Assembly (NCBI RefSeq): GCF_937616625.2
Contig: NC_065574.1
Span: 186,001 to 250,000 of the forward strand
DNA: 64,000 nucleotides
Origin: Mercurialis annua
Lineage: Eukaryota; Streptophyta; Magnoliopsida; Malpighiales; Euphorbiaceae
Reading direction: 5' to 3'
Below the pieces are notes generated by a model. The model did not search any database, had not been told where the DNA came from, and worked only from the letters and a program-made list of their open reading frames with translations. Of this stretch, positions 62,301 to 64,000 are shown one piece after another. The position numbers and the translations under genes are program-made. Numbering within the stretch: the first letter of the stretch is position 1; every line of letters begins with the position of its first letter.

Positions 62301-63600
62301 TGCTTAATTTGCATCATGTTTTTGGTATCATTTTACATGGACTGTGAGCTTTATTTATGATATGTGTCTATCTATGCTATTTTATGTTTCCTCAGGAGTT
62401 GTATGCTTTTCCTCAAACAACTCTTGTTTTTTTTTTTAATTATGGCCTATCTAGAAATTTCACCTTATATGATCTTTGCATCTTGTTATACCAGTTAGTT
62501 TTGAGGTTTTTTTTAAGTGTCTCATTGTTTTACCTTATAAAACTTCATTATGAACATTTGTAGAATGAGTATAAACGGGGTATTAGTGGTTGGAACTTTA
62601 ATCTTGAAGATGTGAAGGCTCAAGCTTCCCTGGTATGTCACTCGTCTCTGCTGTTCTATACTGTGATCGTTAAGCTGGAACAATGAGTACAATTTCCTGG
62701 ATTTTACTTTATTTTCCTATCAGATACAAGATGAGGATTCAGTAGCTGATATGAGTACAGGAGGAAGCTCAAGTTCATTATCCTCATTTGATGCACTTGA
62801 TAAGCAATTAGATTCTCGGCATTCCTCGTTGTCACAAGTCCCAGAAATGGTAGTTCAATTTTATTTTCGATGCTTGTTAGCTTACTTGAATTTTGATCTT
62901 TATTTTTCATTTAATGGATTCCTTTGGTTCCTCATGATCATAAATTTCACAGGATGAGAATGACCTGACACAGAATCGACTTACTCCTCTAACAAAGTAC
63001 GTTTCTAACCAATCTTTTAATCTTCAGTTCACTACTCATAGCAATTAATCAGAATGTAAAACATGAGTTATTCTGCAAGGACAAAGCTAATGCTCAAAGG
63101 TTTACGTGAAAGAAGCATCATTGTTTCTAAATTCAATTTCTAGTTGGAAGACATCTAATCAAAATCATGTTTTTTTGGTTCATAGAGTGGGATATGAAAG
63201 GTCTGATGATGACTCCAGCATTATGAGTCCACAATATGAACAGAGCATTTCACAAAGTTCTTCACCTTGTTGTGATTGTAATGTGGAGAACAATGTGACA
63301 GAAAAACCTTTTTCTGAGATCAATGGTCGACCAACGGAGGGCATAGCTTCACAACAGAAGACAGGAGGTGCATCAAATGGCTCTAATTTAGCAGAAAATG
63401 GAGCTCCTCCTAATAAAGGCGAAAGGTTTGACGCTCAATCTTACATTGAAATGAAAATAAATGGTGCACCAACCTGGTTTTTACTCCCTTATACTTTTCT
63501 TTTGAGTGACTTTTCAACTGTCGTCCAGGAACTAATAGGTTTACTGACATGTGACATTCATGAATCACCTCCGAAAGGCTGATTTACTTAATTCTCAAAC
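59318..63600 (+). CDS. STE20-like Ser/Thr kinase (BLUS1 / OSR1-SPAK-like group), runs past right edge
   Basis: Well-supported exons are 59318-59476, 60091-60345, 60804-60928, 61109-61153, 61234-61315, 61416-61484, 61563-61733, 61823-61888, 62564-62632, 62724-62849 and 62953-62996. All join in frame from [20 protein letters not shown]. The kinase domain (residues ~13-275) has the glycine loop GQGVSASV, Lys in VAIKILD, HRDVKAGNIL, DFG, and a T-loop [16 protein letters not shown] Ser-rich regulatory region follows ([37 protein letters not shown]). In plants this group includes BLUS1, a phototropin substrate in stomatal blue-light signalling; that role is not implied for this copy. Exons after 62996 (possible 20-nt exon at 63080-63099, then from about 63188) are uncertain, and the C-terminus lies beyond the window. 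Confidence 0.85.
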
Positions 63601-63701
63601 ATAATTGGTTTGATGGTCTCTATCCAAATATGAAATATGTTTAATCTAGCTTGTTAGATAAATAGTTTTAACTTTTGTCATAACAGTGGTGATAAAACTT
63701 A

Positions 63702-63962
63702 GGCAAAATCCATCCCGAGGCTCCTGTACTTTACCATTTTTGTTTAGGAATCCCTTACCACAAACTTGTTCACGTCAGGTTCTTCGACTTGCCCAATTTT
63801 GATTTGCATGCCCTTTTGTTGGGACTGTGACCGGAAGAAAACAAAAAAGGGCAAGAAAATCAAACATCAGGTAAGTAGAGGGACCAGAAGAAAACCTTTT
63901 TGCAGTAGGGACTTCCTAAACAAAAGTGGTAAAGTACAGGGGCCTCGGGATGGGTTTAGCCA
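63702..63962. mobile_element. MITE inside a late intron of the STE20-like kinase gene
   Basis: The arms GGCAAAATCCATCCCGAGGC and the inverse end GGCTAAACCCATCCCGAGGC extend over about 55 bp, through GTACTTTACCA. TTA is found just outside both ends. There is no coding sequence. Confidence 0.7.
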
Positions 63963-64000
63963 TTAAACTATTCAAGAACTGGGAAAGACTTCATGTAATG

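Overview
The window is plant nuclear DNA: AT-rich, with spliced genes, GT-AG introns and dense transposon content. The gene set (Nudix/DPP III, PEPR-type LRR kinase, TMS1/SERINC, DYW-type PPR, RAD23, STE20-like kinase) fits a eudicot; I cannot name the species. I found no tRNA, rRNA or CRISPR.

Left part (1-12.5 kb): the 5' half of a NUDT3-type gene runs leftward off the window edge (exons 1508-4873), with a nested MITE in the intron at the edge. Just upstream of its start is a 1.5-kb element with about 300-bp inverted repeats that carries a frameshifted PPR gene fragment (Pack-MULE-like). After a LINE RNase H remnant comes a two-exon PEPR-like LRR receptor kinase on the minus strand.

Middle part (12.7-25.46 kb): one large Mutator-like element with degenerate terminal repeats. 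It holds two convergent genes. The plus-strand DUF1985 + Ulp1/C48 protease-like gene has an open frame through about 13 exons, but its catalytic Cys and Asp positions are Tyr and Asn. The minus-strand MuDR-type transposase has an MULE DDE domain, SWIM finger and CCHC knuckle, and is broken by several stops and frameshifts. Introns of both genes are filled with TGATAA-rich repeats, including a 318-bp higher-order array in the transposase 5'-UTR intron.

25.5-48.5 kb is a transposon graveyard around one small membrane-protein gene (36.3-37.8 kb): fold-back elements, Stowaway/Tourist-like MITEs, three Helitrons identified by their 3' hairpin-CTAG|T ends, a hairpin-bounded element with a 59-bp tandem repeat, a LINE 3' end, a putative Ty3-type LTR, and a family of long-TIR elements ending beside the SERINC promoter.

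Right part (48.6-64 kb): a compact gene block. SERINC (+) and PPR-DYW (-) converge 180 bp apart, then RAD23 (-, 12 coding exons), a LINE 3' fragment, and a STE20/BLUS1-like kinase (+) that continues past the right edge.
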